Origin: Aptenodytes patagonicus
Lineage: Eukaryota > Chordata > Aves > Sphenisciformes > Spheniscidae
Direction of reading: 5' to 3'
Assembly (NCBI RefSeq): GCF_965638725.1
Contig: NC_134953.1
Coordinates: 37,314,854 to 37,378,853 of the forward strand
Length of the DNA stretch: 64,000 nt
Of the stretch, positions 1 through 13,000 are shown piece by piece; position 1 is the stretch's first letter, and the number at the start of each line of letters is the position of its first letter. Both the position numbers and the translations under genes were made by a program. The notes beneath the pieces are model-generated. The model did no database searches. It was not told the DNA's origin and saw only the letters and a program-made list of their open reading frames with translations.

Positions 1-365
1 CTGAATGGATCAGGGGAGAAGAGATATAGCTTAGCTGAGGATAGGAGACAGTGCTATTACCAGGAATATTTAATAAAAGTTGGGAACAAAAAAGATAATC
101 TTCTGACAGCACAGTGGCTCCTCAGAAACCTCTAATGTAATGCTTCCCCCATCCATAAACACAAGGCTGAACTGTATGTTCACAGGCCCCACATGTGATT
201 ATTTGCCCAGGTCTCTGCTATTGTGTTTTCCAGAAGAGAATGGCCATATGGATTTGGGTGTCCTTCAAGCACCTCAGACACTTCAAAACCTCAAATAATC
301 CTAAAATCTGAAAATAGTACCATTTCAACACTAATATCTTCTGGGTACTTGAGCCACAAAGATGA

Positions 366-783
366 GTAAGGGACTACAGCACCTCTCATATGAGGAAAGG
401 CCAAGAGAGCTGGGACTGTTCAGGCTAGAAAAGAGAAAGCTCAGAGGGATCTTATCAGTATTTATAAACACCTGATGGGAGGGTGCAAAGAAGACGGAGC
501 CAGACTCTTTTTAGTGGTGCCCAGTGACAGGCCCAGAGGCAACGGGCACAAACTGACACACAGGACGTTCAGTCTAAACATCAGAAAACATTTTTTCTCA
601 CTGTGAGTGACTTAGCAGTGGCACAGGCTGACCAAGAAGGTTGTGGAGTCTCCATCCTTGGAAATACTCAAAAACTGACTGGACATGGTCCTGGGCAGAC
701 TGGTGGACCTGCCTGAGCTGGGGGATTGGACCAGATGACCTCCAGAGGTCCCTTCCAATCTCAACCATTCTGTGATTCTGTGA
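366..783 (+). mobile_element. CR1 LINE, 5'-truncated, diverged
   Basis: The sequence aligns by eye to the end of CR1 ORF2 (the [14 protein letters not shown] region, then the K-R-FF and VVESPSLE region) followed by the 3' UTR, and ends in the CR1-type tail ATTCTGTGATTCTGTGA. The reading frame is degraded, so this is an older copy than the one at 8.4 kb. It lies in plus orientation, antisense to CTNNA3. Small open frames on the opposite strand at 598-890 are shadows of this element. Confidence 0.9.
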
Positions 784-3700
784 GTGAGTGTGTGAGCAAA
801 GACAAGCCAGAAGGGTCTGAAATATGACCAACCCCTTAGAAATGAGTTGGACATAAGCTGGGATGGACAGATGAACAAGTATAAAATCATGACCCTAAAA
901 TAAAGCTATGAGATGCAGCCTAGGCAGATAGGAGCTATGAGTACAAGCAGCAGAAAATGACAGCTCCAGCAACAACATGATGTTAGAACTTTCTTAAAAT
1001 GCAGTAGACGGAATGAGAGTTCAATGCAATTTCATCCATTTTATTGTAATTCCCATCAAGTGGATATTCTTCTATAATTACATTTGTTACAAACAATGAA
1101 ACATGAAAGACTGCCCTTTTGGTGGCACAAATAGGGAAGCAGAAAGATGGGAGTATTCATAGTATTTCAATTATTTTAGACATTCAAATGAGAAGCAATT
1201 CAAAGAACCAAAGTCAGGATATATCATAACAACATAATTATTGGAAGGCAGATACTTCCAAGACTCTATTCAGCACACACAGATAGATGACTCCCAAAGT
1301 AAATGGTGTTACTACCATTAGCTGATCAGCTACTGACTGCTACTGTCAAATGACTGCTACTTATGCATGTGCTTACAAAAATCTATGCTCAGGCACAAGG
1401 AAAGGTAAAAACAGTTCAGCCACAGGTAATTTTTAAAAAAGTTAGAGGATCCATGTACTTCATCCAGCACCAAAAATATCCAAAAACTTACATGAAAATT
1501 ACTTTAAAAACAAGTCAACTGTAAGCCTGTTGGCAAATTTGCTGTTCGCAAATAGCTGACAAAAGTTACACACTTCGGCTGGGCTGCTAGCCGATGGCAG
1601 GCAATCTGTCTGTACAGATACTTGCAGTAATACCACTAACTGCAGTCAGCGAGCACCCCTCAGAGACAGTGTTCAAGATCACAGTCAGGCAACAGCTAAA
1701 TGTTCTCTATTGTTTTAGGCAAGACCATCAGAATTAAGCTTTCTTATTTCTTTGAATAGATTTTCTTTCTCCTACTAAATCCTATCTAAGCATCACATTT
1801 CTCTCTCTTCTATTTGTTTTTACATCTGGCTTTCTCTGCTTGTTTTTTATTTTTAACTGCAGCAGTGTGAAATCCACATGGAATGCAGTGAATTTTATGC
1901 CATTGTTGTGTCCTCCCATAAGGAGATATTGTTGCCAAGAAAGTCCTGTCACCCACTCCTGTGAACTGCACCCTTAGAGGCTGGTGGATTTACAGTTCCA
2001 GAGAAACACAGTTGTCAAAGGGAGCCCATTGACTAAGGGAGGGAGGGAGGTACCAGAGTCAATAAAAAGAGAGGATTTCCATTGTCCTAGTCTCAAACTT
2101 GAGAGAAAAAAATCAACGGTTTATACCAATAATAGAAAACTTATAAACTCTGATTTACACTAGTATTTGCAACCTTAAGTTCTGCAGGCATGAACACATA
2201 AGCAGAATCAGTACCAGAGAAGTTTGGGAGTCAATGTCACATCAGAGCACAAAACAACCTACCCTTTCTAAAAACAAGAGATTAAACAACACTAGTCACT
2301 AGGATAATCACCTGTTCTGCTCCCACTAATACCATCTCCATCTGCTACAGCAAATAAAGGATTCTGCTTCAGCCAGCCAGCTGGAAGTGACACCTTATCA
2401 CTGTCAGGGCAAAGCAGATTGATACCTCCTGCATGTTCCTCATATTCAACACCATGATAACTCAGATTCTCACAATAGCTTTCTGTAGATGTTACAGGAC
2501 ATTTTTCTCCTGCCACACAGTCTCTTACCCCACTCAGATACCACTGTATTCTGTTGCATTGCAATTATTTCACTGCTGCCTACCAGGAAGTTCCACTTCC
2601 ACATCTCTTACAGTTCTTCCTAATGTGTAATCAGAGCCACCACACACCCGCTTTGTGCCTTACACCCATCTCTTCATTCCCCCTTTCCCACTCAGGGACA
2701 CCTGATCCAGTGACGGTGATGTCAGAAGCTTTTCTACAAGGGATCTGTTCTTGGTTTGATGAAAAGGGTGTACAGCACAGATTATTTTAAGCCACTTGGA
2801 TATCTAAATTCTGTCTCCCAGAATAAAAGTCCTTTAGACGCAGAGCATACACATGTACCCCTTAATGCAGAATGAGAAAGCTAAGCTCATTTTTAAGATT
2901 TGGGGGGGGGGACAAATAAGAACATAGTATAATACAAGAGATCACTATCCCCTTCCCTTAGTAAATACCCTTACAGTACACTCCCCATTTCTTGCCAGTG
3001 AATGGTAGTTTCACCCATGCCATCAAAGTCTTGCCTCCCCTGTTTAATGTCAAAAGACATTAAATATGGACATTCAGAATATCAATTTTTTTTTTATTTC
3101 CTTTTAAAGAGTAACTGAAGGCTCAAAATGTATCTTCAGTAAGTAACTTGCTTTCAATTCACTATTATGTGTGATGAAAGGCTTATCTAGGAACACACTT
3201 GAGCATGATAACAGCTAAACACATGAAACACTGACACTGCAATAGATAGAAACAACACAGACAACAACTGTTGTGTTTCTGACCATATATAGTTTGGTAT
3301 TTATAGCTATTGCTTACTGACATTTTAGCTATGCCTGTACAACTGTTTGAAAACTATACGCAATCATACCTTGACGTAAATGCGAAAAGTCATTATCCTA
3401 AGTATAACAGTAGACTTTAATGCAAATTCCTAAGGTAATGTTTCCCCACATAAACTACGTCACTGTTTTAAAATTATTATACATCACTTGTCTTAAAATT
3501 GATTAAAGATCTGAATCAGGACATTAATTATAGTTTGATGTTTAGTGTCAGAAGTGTTCATGGTTGAACACTGCTTCTTATTCCTTTGTATACGGGTCAG
3601 TTATTTCACCATTAATTCACAGCATGTTATGAGTCAGAAGGCAATTTTTTTAAATGCTGTATACATGAAATCTGGCAGTGAGAATTTTTCAAAATACTTC

Positions 3701-6138
3701 TATTTGGGTTTATTACACTATTTTAGAATAAAAAGGTGTACATGAATGCCCTTTAACAAAGCTTCACCAAACCAGATCAACAGGAAAACACGGCAGTTCT
3801 TCAATTACTAGGCTAGTGGATTTCTGAGTGATGCATATAGTCCACCACCCACAGGCCTGCCTGGTCACTCATTTAGTAGAGTTCCAGAAGAAGGTGAATC
3901 AAGATGTGGACAGCGATAGGCCTTAAAAAGTACTTTCTTGAGAGAAAACTCAAAAGAAAAATGCAGAGGACCTCTGTATTAAAATGATCAGCTCCAAGAC
4001 TATAAACCTTCAGTAAAACTTCACAGATGTTAAAGGATACAGAAACTAGATTTATCCAGGGAATGTGCCTGCCATCCATTATAGCAACACTTTCTTTCAA
4101 ATGTCACTAACAGAACTCAACTGAATTTGAGAAACCAAAATCTCATCTACTGACAGTGTTTGTCAAGACCGAACTGTAGTCAGCGAAGCCATACCCATGC
4201 CCCCATTCCTGAAGACATTAGATGAGTCACTAATGCATCACATGAATTAAATACAACACATCTTCTATTTATCTTATCTCCACTGTTCCCTTTTACCCTA
4301 CAAATTTACCCCTATGTTCCCCAAAACATTATGATGAACATGATTATCAGCAGCAGCTTGAAAAAAGTCTATCACTCCTCTACAAGGAACCCCTATTAAT
4401 GAGATCCAAAAGTAACAAAGCAGCATTTTCACAGTGGCAACTGACATTCAAAAGAAATAAGTGTTTAATTCTCATGTCACGGTCTTCAACTCAACAAGCT
4501 CAGTGAGTGACATAAGCTAAAATGAGAGAAGAGGTGAGAGAGTATTTATTCTTTCCAGATGCTGGTGTGCAACTCTGGGACTGACAGTTTGGTTCTCATC
4601 TGAGTGAAATCATCTAGAGCATTGTTTCAAAATTCCACTATACAGTAAATACAAGCTGCAGCCACATGCAAAAATTCGTAATTTATTTAAGAGCATACTA
4701 ATAAAAATACCTGCCAGTCACCACAGAAAAATATGCCCACAGAAAATTAAATACTATATGCTATGACATGCATGGCATGCAAGCACAGTTTACCAGAATT
4801 TATGGCCCACATCCTTTCAAAGAACTTGAAGTAAATAAATGAGACATTTAACAGCAGCAGAATGTGACTTGAATAACAGGCAATAAAGTTACATATGATG
4901 TGGCATACTGCAAATTAAAAATAATACATAGCTTCAAGGACTAAAAATATCTGCAAAATTAACAAACTGCTATTTATTTTACAATTGTTCACCAACTTCT
5001 TAAAATTAACTTGTGCAGTTTGGCAAATCCTTGGAGGAAGATCGGCTGTGAACACTCAATTTGTCATTGCATAACAATAGGTGATAACATGGACTTACCT
5101 TTCTTTTAAAATGTATGAGGTGTATATAATCTACTTTATGTATTATTTATTTTTGTAGTTATCTCTGGTCTTGGCTGAGAATCAATAAATAAATTGAAAA
5201 TGTGAATTATTTTTATATTCTCTATGTATAAAAATCAATATAGAACTATATAATTTATTCTTGTCTTGTGTTATCGGCCTGGAATGGATGGGCTAACATT
5301 TTTAAGAGTACTCCAAAATGAATGATTTTTTTTAAAGCCTCAGCCGATCAGTGTGACAGATAACAATGATATTTGCTGGTCATAATGCTTTTAATCACAA
5401 AGGACCTTAAGGTATCTCAGACACCATATGCATATATCAAACTCTAAAACGCAGCCATCTCTGGATCCAGAGGAAGCCAATAGCTAGTAATCACTACCCT
5501 GAACAACAGCAGAGACTCAGAAACTGTCCCAGCTGCACATGGAGGAAAACAAAATTGAAAAAAAACAACAAAAAAATCCTGATTAAGTTGCAGCTTTAGT
5601 AAGAGCAGGGTGATATAAAGACCTGATGTAAATGGCTAACACACAGTCCTTCAGGCACAAGTTGTCACATGGCGTAAGAACATACAGCACACTGCTCAGC
5701 AGTGAAAAGGCAACTGAAGCCCACTTTGCCCCTTGATAAAACCAAGCCTGGTTGCTAGCTCATTCGATAACATGGCCTGACAATAACTTTATGGTAGAGA
5801 CCGTTGTTATTTGCTTGTCTGCTCCCACTTGTTTGGGAAGGCTTTCATCAGCCTCTCTTAATCTGATTCCAGGCAACCCTTGGGAACCATTTGTTTACAA
5901 AATTCACGAGCATGGATGAAAGGACATAATTCTCAAATGGCTAAGCACTAAAAGCATTACTCTTCTGTCCCCTTTTTCCTCTGAAACCTTCTCCTGAATC
6001 AATTTTCAAGGATGATTTCTGCAGGAACACATTTTGGATGTCTGTCATCCGGCTTACTACTATTTGAGCCTGGCCTTCATATTCACCCAATAGGCCCCAA
6101 TTACCCATGGGCAGAGTAAAAATCAACAAAGCAACAAA

Positions 6139-6237
6139 CAGGCAGCTTTCCAGCCACTCTTCCCCAAGCCTGTAGCGTTGCATGGGGTTGTTGAGGCCGA
6201 AGTGCAGGACCCGGCACTTGGCCTTGTTGAATCTCAC
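6139..6237 (-). mobile_element. Orphan internal CR1 ORF2 fragment
   Basis: This 99-bp stretch matches the CR1 copy at 8407-9345 (its segment near 9095-9195) with four mismatches by eye, about 96 percent. It encodes part of the RT C-terminal region ([14 protein letters not shown], then [15 protein letters not shown]). Sequence on either side does not match CR1. It has neither a CR1 3' end nor a 5' end, which is unusual because CR1 normally inserts by 3'-end-primed reverse transcription. Confidence 0.85.
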
Positions 6238-6886
6238 CTGAAAAAAGTGGCTAATACAGTGTTCTCAGCAGACCATAAAACCTAGTCCTATTCTGGGAGT
6301 CTGGTTGGAAATAAGGAGATAGGTCATGCAGAAATAGAATATGGCAAAACTCACCAAAGATGAGCTGCTCTATCATGAGGGGGTGACTCTTACAGTAGGT
6401 TAAAGAATCCATTTGCCTCCTGCTGAAATCTCAAAACATACCTCCAAACGGGACTATTATACCTTCCCAAATTAAGTCCTTACTACTGCACAAAAAAGGG
6501 AAGATTTCTGTTTTAAATTTTTAACTAAAATGCCTTAATCCCAGATTCAGGTAAATAGTTCTTTTCAAGAAGAGCATTAAAGCATGCATTAACTTAAACT
6601 TGTGCTTAACAGCCACTAAAATTAACAAGGGGCATCCTGTCTTCATTGAAAAAAAATAATCCACCAAAACTTCCACTGACACAAGTGTTTTTCCACAATG
6701 GGGCCCAGCTTGCACACTTTATCTCCTTATAAGTGGTATCTGAGAACATACAATTGGACAACTCAAAGTTCAGATATTTTCACATCAAAACATATTTCTC
6801 ATGGATATCCTAGCTTCATTTTAATACCAGTGTTACATGGTTAAACTAATTCCTTGTGGTGCCTAAATTATTTGTCATACACTTAC

Positions 6887-7079
6887 TCTCTTTCCGGACA
6901 TCAGCAAGTGCTGCATGAAATTCCTCTTCAAACACAATTGCTTCCTTGGCAATTTTTTCCCCCTTGTCCAACAGATTCCAAGTGGCTTCTTCCACAGAAG
7001 CTAGCAAGACACGAGCTCTTTTGGAACGGCCCTTTTTCTTACTAGAAGGATTCTGTGGACAGTTCACTAGTGTTGTAAC
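6887..7079 (-). CDS. CTNNA3: CTNNA3 second coding exon
   Basis: The exon is 193 bp, with an acceptor ending TGTAG at 7080 and a donor GAGA|GTAAGT at 6886. It encodes 64 codons from VTTLVNC to VRKE plus the first base of the next codon (A, completed as Ser by GT in relatives). The basic stretch [10 protein letters not shown] and the [15 protein letters not shown] helix are alpha-catenin hallmarks. The end, [17 protein letters not shown] by homology, differs from human (LKDEL there) but keeps length and splice phase. Confidence 0.95.
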
Positions 7080-10000
7080 CTACATTTAAAAGAAACAAAA
7101 AAGACAATAGTGGTGTAAGTTCTATAATAAGTGAATTTATATTGTTCTCAAATTAAAAAAAAAAAAAAAATAATAATAATAATAATATAGTTGAGAATAA
7201 GCAATGAGATTCCCTCTGCTTTAGAGAGAAACAGGCAACCTCAGCGTACATACTGAGAAAGGACAAAACTATTGAATCAAATTTGACAGGTAATTTTACT
7301 TAATTTGCCTCATCTTTGCATTCTTCTTTCTGTATGATCAAAGCAAAGTCAATAGAAATCTCACTGTCATATTAACCCTGATGCAAACTCCTGACACGCC
7401 TTATTTATTTTAAAATTTCCTCATGATAAAAAAAAAATTACTAATGCTATGTAAGGAGGCTTCAGCCAAGGCAGGAATTATAATCAGTGCTGAATCTTCC
7501 CATACTTCCAGCTTAAATCTCCCAAGCTATCTGGTAGGTTTACTGCAGCTTTGTCCAAATTACGTTTTTTAACAATGCACTTCAACATCCATAAAGAACT
7601 TATATTTATATAGCATCCCACTCCACATTCCTCATCATCTGAGCACAGCCTCCACACTCCAGCAGAATGTTTCTAAGAGACTATTCTCTAAGGCATTGCT
7701 TGAGCTGTCACACTAAGGCAAGACTCCTAAAAGATTTTAAAAAAGAAAAGTGTTATATAGATATTTTAAAACATACTTTATTTTCATTAAGTTCACTGAT
7801 GTTTTTTAATCCTCTTCCTATTCTGTTCTCTGTGCCAGAACACGGACAATATAATATTAAGTACAGATCTAGTCTTGGGGCTCAATGAACACATTTTATA
7901 TGTATATAATTGCTTCATTTTATTAAATGGTATTCCAATCATCAACAATATTGTATAAGCAAAGCAAAAGCTGTGTATGAATTTCTCAGTCCAGCAGGCA
8001 AACTTAGCTAATGGCTGCGGCACAGCTTGTGGTTTGATCTGGTCTGTGGAAAAGGGCTCCATTCACATGTATATAACGAGAAGTGTGCTAGCTGTGCCCT
8101 AGCTCACATTTAGATCTTGTTCATGAATTCATGCACTTTCATGCTTTTCATGAAACATCCCCTGGGAAGCATTTCTATAAAAACATCTTTGAAAGAAAAA
8201 AGCCCTGACCCCTACATCATTCATGTGGAATTTTGGGGGAAAAAGGAAGACCAGCCACTTGACATCAACTGCTTGGGCATGTCACAAGGGAGACGGCAAC
8301 ATAAATAACTCTGGCTCAGATCATTAAAGAGGGCTGGGGTATCTTTCTGACTGTGGCTCAAAGAAAGTAAATGAAATTATCCATTGCACATAAACCAGCC
8401 AGCTGGTAGAATCATAGAATCATAGAATCATTAAGGTTGGAAAAGACCTCTAAGATCATCGAGTCCAACCATCGACCCAACACCACCATGCCCACTAAAC
8501 CATGTCCCTAAGCAACTCATCTACACGTCTTTTAAATACCTCCAGGGATGGGGACTCAACCACTTCCCTGGGCAGCCTCTTCCAATGTTTAACCACTCTT
8601 TCAGGAAAGAAATTTTTCCTCATTTCCAATCTAAACCTCCCCTGGTGCAACTTGAGGCCATTTCCTCTCGTCCCAGCACTAGTTGCTTGGGAAAAGAGAC
8701 CGACACCCACCTCGCTACAACCTCCTTTCAGGTAGGTGTAGAGAGCGATGAGGTCTCCCCTCAGCCTCCTTTTCTCCAGGCTAAACAACCCCAGATCCCT
8801 CAGCCACTCCTCATAAGACTTGTTCTCCAGACCTTTCACCAGCTTTGTTGCCCTTCTCTGGACACGCTCCAGCACCTCAATGTCCTTCTTGTAGTGAGGG
8901 GCCCAAAAATGAACACAGTATTCGAGGTGCGGCCTCACCAGTGCCAAGTACAGGGGCACGATCACTTCCCTACTCCTGCTGGCCACACTATTTCTGATAC
9001 AGGCCAGGATGCCATTGGCCTTCTTGGCCACCTGGGCACACTGCCGGCTCATGTTCAGCCAGCTGTCGACCAACACCCCCAGGTCCTTTTCCACCAGGCA
9101 GCTTTCCAGCCACTCTTCCCCAAGCCTGTAGCGCTGCATGGGGTTGTTGTGGCCAAAGTGCAGGACCCGGCACTTGGCCTTGTTGAACCTCATACAGTTG
9201 GCCTTGGCCCATCGATCCAGCCTGTCCAGGTCCCTCTGCAGAGCCTTCCTACCCTCAAGCAGATCAACACTCCCGCCCAACTTGGTGTCGTCTGCAAACT
9301 TGCTGAGGGTGCACTCAATCCCCTCATCCAGATCATTGATAAAGAATGCACATTGATAGAGAATGCACTGGGAATAAGGATCTTAATATATTTTATTTTT
9401 ACAAACCTTATAACATTATTTCTAGAGCATTTAATGCAGTTTCAATGATCATATTTTTAAGAACGAGTTAACGAGATTATAGGCTGATACTTCCAACAAG
9501 AAAGGCATAAAACATTGTAAAAAAATTAGAAGCTGCCCCAAAAACCTATCAAGTAAAAGATATTTTTATATGTCTTAACTATTTAATCACCATTCCCAGA
9601 AAATAATATAGTCTATTTCTCAGACTTTTACTGTAGTCTCCTTTTTATGTAAAATACTATTCTACGTACTGTTCATTCATGTTTTGGAGGAGGAGGAAAG
9701 GAAACAAAACAAATGGAAAAATATGAAAAAATAATCATTCCTCCAAGTGAAAACTCTTGAATGTAGGACCCTTCATCTTCAGCATCACTGTCGGGAAATA
9801 TCAGAGGCAGCTTCTGATCTCAAATACAAGTTAAAAGTTGATAGGTAGTTCTTGGCTCATGGAGATTAAGGAATACAGAAAAACTACTCTGAAGTCTCTA
9901 ACACAGAATCCCAATGCTGAATGCAAAAAGTTTATGCAGATCCTGCACAGAAATAATTGAACTACACAGTAGCTAATACAGCGTGCCCTTTTGACCCATT

Positions 10001-13000
10001 GTCAACACAGCTTGTACTGTAGTGGCAGAATACACAGTCAAAATAATATCATTATAAGAAAAAAAGAAAAATATATCCCCATTAATCCTGCTCATGCCTG
10101 GTTGCCTTTCCCAGTTATTAACACCTTTTTATTCCGATATACAGCATATCTCCCAGCATTCAATGGAAATCATTGTCAAGAGGTTATTTTGTATCTCTGG
10201 GAGGAGCAACAGGGTTGTGCTAGAGGCACAAGGGTTTTTTAAGTGAGATTTTCAAGCCCATATGTCATCACAGCTGCAAAGCTGAATCACGTTGTTGTTG
10301 TCTGTTATTGCCATTATTTATTAGGCTGAAGGGTGGGATTTTTTGCCACAGTTATCCCAAATACTGAATTCCTAAGGAACTGTGCAGCAGTTCTTCCAAT
10401 GCTGTATTCAGTTCCTGCCAGCCTTTACAGACAATCTTTTAATATGGCAGTAGTTAAGGAAACAATGTCTCGGTACCTTGAGTATCAGAAGATTTGGTTC
10501 ACCTTTTATATTAATATAAAAGTATTTTAAAGCATCAATCATAAAACATTCTTTTTTGTCTAAAATGTAGTTCAGTATAACTGCAATCCCTAGACATTTG
10601 AAAAAACAAGACATTAAATCAGTGATCTAATGACAACAGCAGAACCTCTGCTCACTGTTTCAAATCCGAGTCAGATGTTTGAGGATAACAAAGTATTGCC
10701 CATACAAATAAATACTGGTTAATCACTTTCAGTGTGCATAAAGTAAACTCACCATACATAGAACTAAAACCAACGGTGTATGTTTTCTGTGTGAGCAATC
10801 TTTTGTCGGTGTGGACGACAGGTGAGAATAAATGCCTTTCAACTTGCCTATTTTTCATCAGTGATGCAAGGGACTCAAAAATACATGGATGTTTCTACGT
10901 ATTCTGTAAAACTTACCTATCTCTTGCAGCCATAAACTTTCCTTAGCTCGTATGTATGTATAAAATATAAATAGATGGAAGATGAGGTTTGGCAAGGAAA
11001 AGCTCTTACAAATATTTGTTATGTATACTTACACACACATATATATTAAGTGTGTGTGTATACACAAATATATAGAGAGAGCTTTAGATACAACATCCAA
11101 ATAACTGCCAAATTTACAGCTTATAAGACTTGCAAAGACTGCAGACCAAAGGCAGTTATGAAGTGTTTCCTGCATGAATTAATGAAGCTATATGAATTTC
11201 ATCAAGTCATATCTTTCAAAACTTTTACTTGTACGTAAATTCAAAAGGAAAAAAGTCTTATAATAGTTTGCTACAGAAGCAAATTTATACCTAGCCATAA
11301 CTGCAATCATTACACAGTATAGCAAAGAGATTAAACAGACTTCAGTCTCTGAGGATGAGATAAAACAAGAGGATATTTTCCATTACATTAATTGTTATAT
11401 TTTGTGAGTAGATCTAGCACAAGCATAACAAATATTAGACATCAGCTATGCAAATGAAAATGCTTTATGATCTACTGATTGCTTCACGCTAATTGCTCCA
11501 TGACAGAGAGCATCTCTAATAAAAGCCCAGAATTAAGGGAAGATTGTTTATCTGAACATGTACCCAATTTACATCAAGGCAGCTGTCAGCTGAATGATGT
11601 CAATTTTGACAACTATCATTTTTAAAGTGCCAGATGCATTGATAGAGAATTTTACCTAAAAGCCTTCCTTTCAAAACTAATGTCCTCAAAGCACCTGGAA
11701 TAAAATAAAATAAAGGCCACAGACAGAGAGAATCCCTTCTGGTGAGGGGGCAATTGGACAGGATTAAAGAAACTTTTTGCAATACATAGAAAACAGAGTG
11801 CAGCTAGTGGTACATCCCCATGAGAGTACAGTTTATAATGTTGGACACAGAATTACACTAATGCAGTTATGCCACTTCCAACATATGAGTTTCTATCTCT
11901 GCAGAGCCCTGCACAGCGCTATTTGAACTTACCACCCTGGGTCAGGCCACTGTTTGGGATGCCAAGAGGGAAATGCAGTGAGACTGCTGCCCCTGCAATC
12001 CCCCAAACATTGTAATTTAGGGGCATTGTTTTATTCCAAGGATGGAGAAGTTGCCAAGTCAGAGAGGGTTTTATACAAAATAACGTATCATACTGTTTTC
12101 ACAGTTTCAAAGTGATCACCACTGCCAATTGCAGATTGCAGGGAAGAGAGCAAATCTAGCAAAGTAATTTGCAAAGTTACTTCCACATCAGCTGGTTTTG
12201 CCTTCATTTTCTCCCATATTGATGCTGTTAACCTAATGATTGCTCTAACACTTAGCATAACTGGCTAGGACAGAATTCAGAGAAGCTCAAACACTTCCAC
12301 TGCCTCTTTCCTACCAGAGCATTACAAGACTATTAAATAAGTACATTCTACTTATTAGATAAGTAAATAAGTAAATCCCAAAATAAAGTTAAACTGTGTT
12401 CAAAGCAGCAGCTGCTAAGTGAATCAGGCCAGAGCATAATATTATTCATTTTTATCTGTGACTGGTCTGATTCTCTTTCTAATCATAGATCAGTTTTCCT
12501 TTATTGCCTTTCCAGTATCTCAATCATCCTTCATTGAGTATTAGTTTTAATCCCTGCTTTTGCATTTTCAACATTTTTTCTGTCTCCTTCCCACTCAAAA
12601 TACAAGTTTCCCTTCCACAGTTCTGTTATGAAACAAAGCATTAAGATTGAGAGGGGGAAAAGACAGCCAAAATCATATTCTCTTTGAACTAAAGCATTTC
12701 CATTTTTAACAGACTCAAGTTTTTTAAAGATGCTTGAGAAGAGCTTTAAAAAAATAATAATAATAATAATTAGATGGTTTCTTTGTGTTGTTCTGGAACC
12801 GTATTTCTTTGTTTTGTCAGGTTTCTTTGATCCTACAAAACTCAGGCCAAAATTTACATTTCTTCATCTCCTCTAAAAATACCCACAGCGTTGTAGCTGC
12901 CTGAGCACAGTCTGACCTACCGGTATACGAGAGAAGGTTTTAAAATGCAGTCTATCAAGACATCTATTCCTACTACTCTGAAACTAATTTTATAATCCAT

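Larger units (their letters stand above)
1..6886 (-). other. CTNNA3: CTNNA3 intron downstream of second coding exon (partial)
   Basis: This is transcribed non-coding DNA of CTNNA3, running from the donor at 6886 off the left edge. I looked for the next alpha-catenin exon, which should encode the stretch that follows VRKES in the family, and did not find it, so this intron is at least 6.9 kb. It contains a CR1 tail near 0.4-0.8 kb, a 99-bp CR1 fragment at 6.1 kb and a G10 run at 2902-2911. The rest is AT-rich DNA in which I recognise nothing. Short open frames here, such as the 90-codon frame at 2292-2564, lack recognisable homology. Confidence 0.8.

Noticed and set aside
2292-2564. 90-codon minus-strand frame with several cysteines, inside a CTNNA3 intron
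   Set aside because: I could not match it to alpha-catenin or another family, and no good acceptor/donor pair frames it.
8585-9448. 287-codon open frame on the plus strand
   Set aside because: It is the mirror of the CR1 ORF2 remnant on the minus strand, which has clear family similarity.
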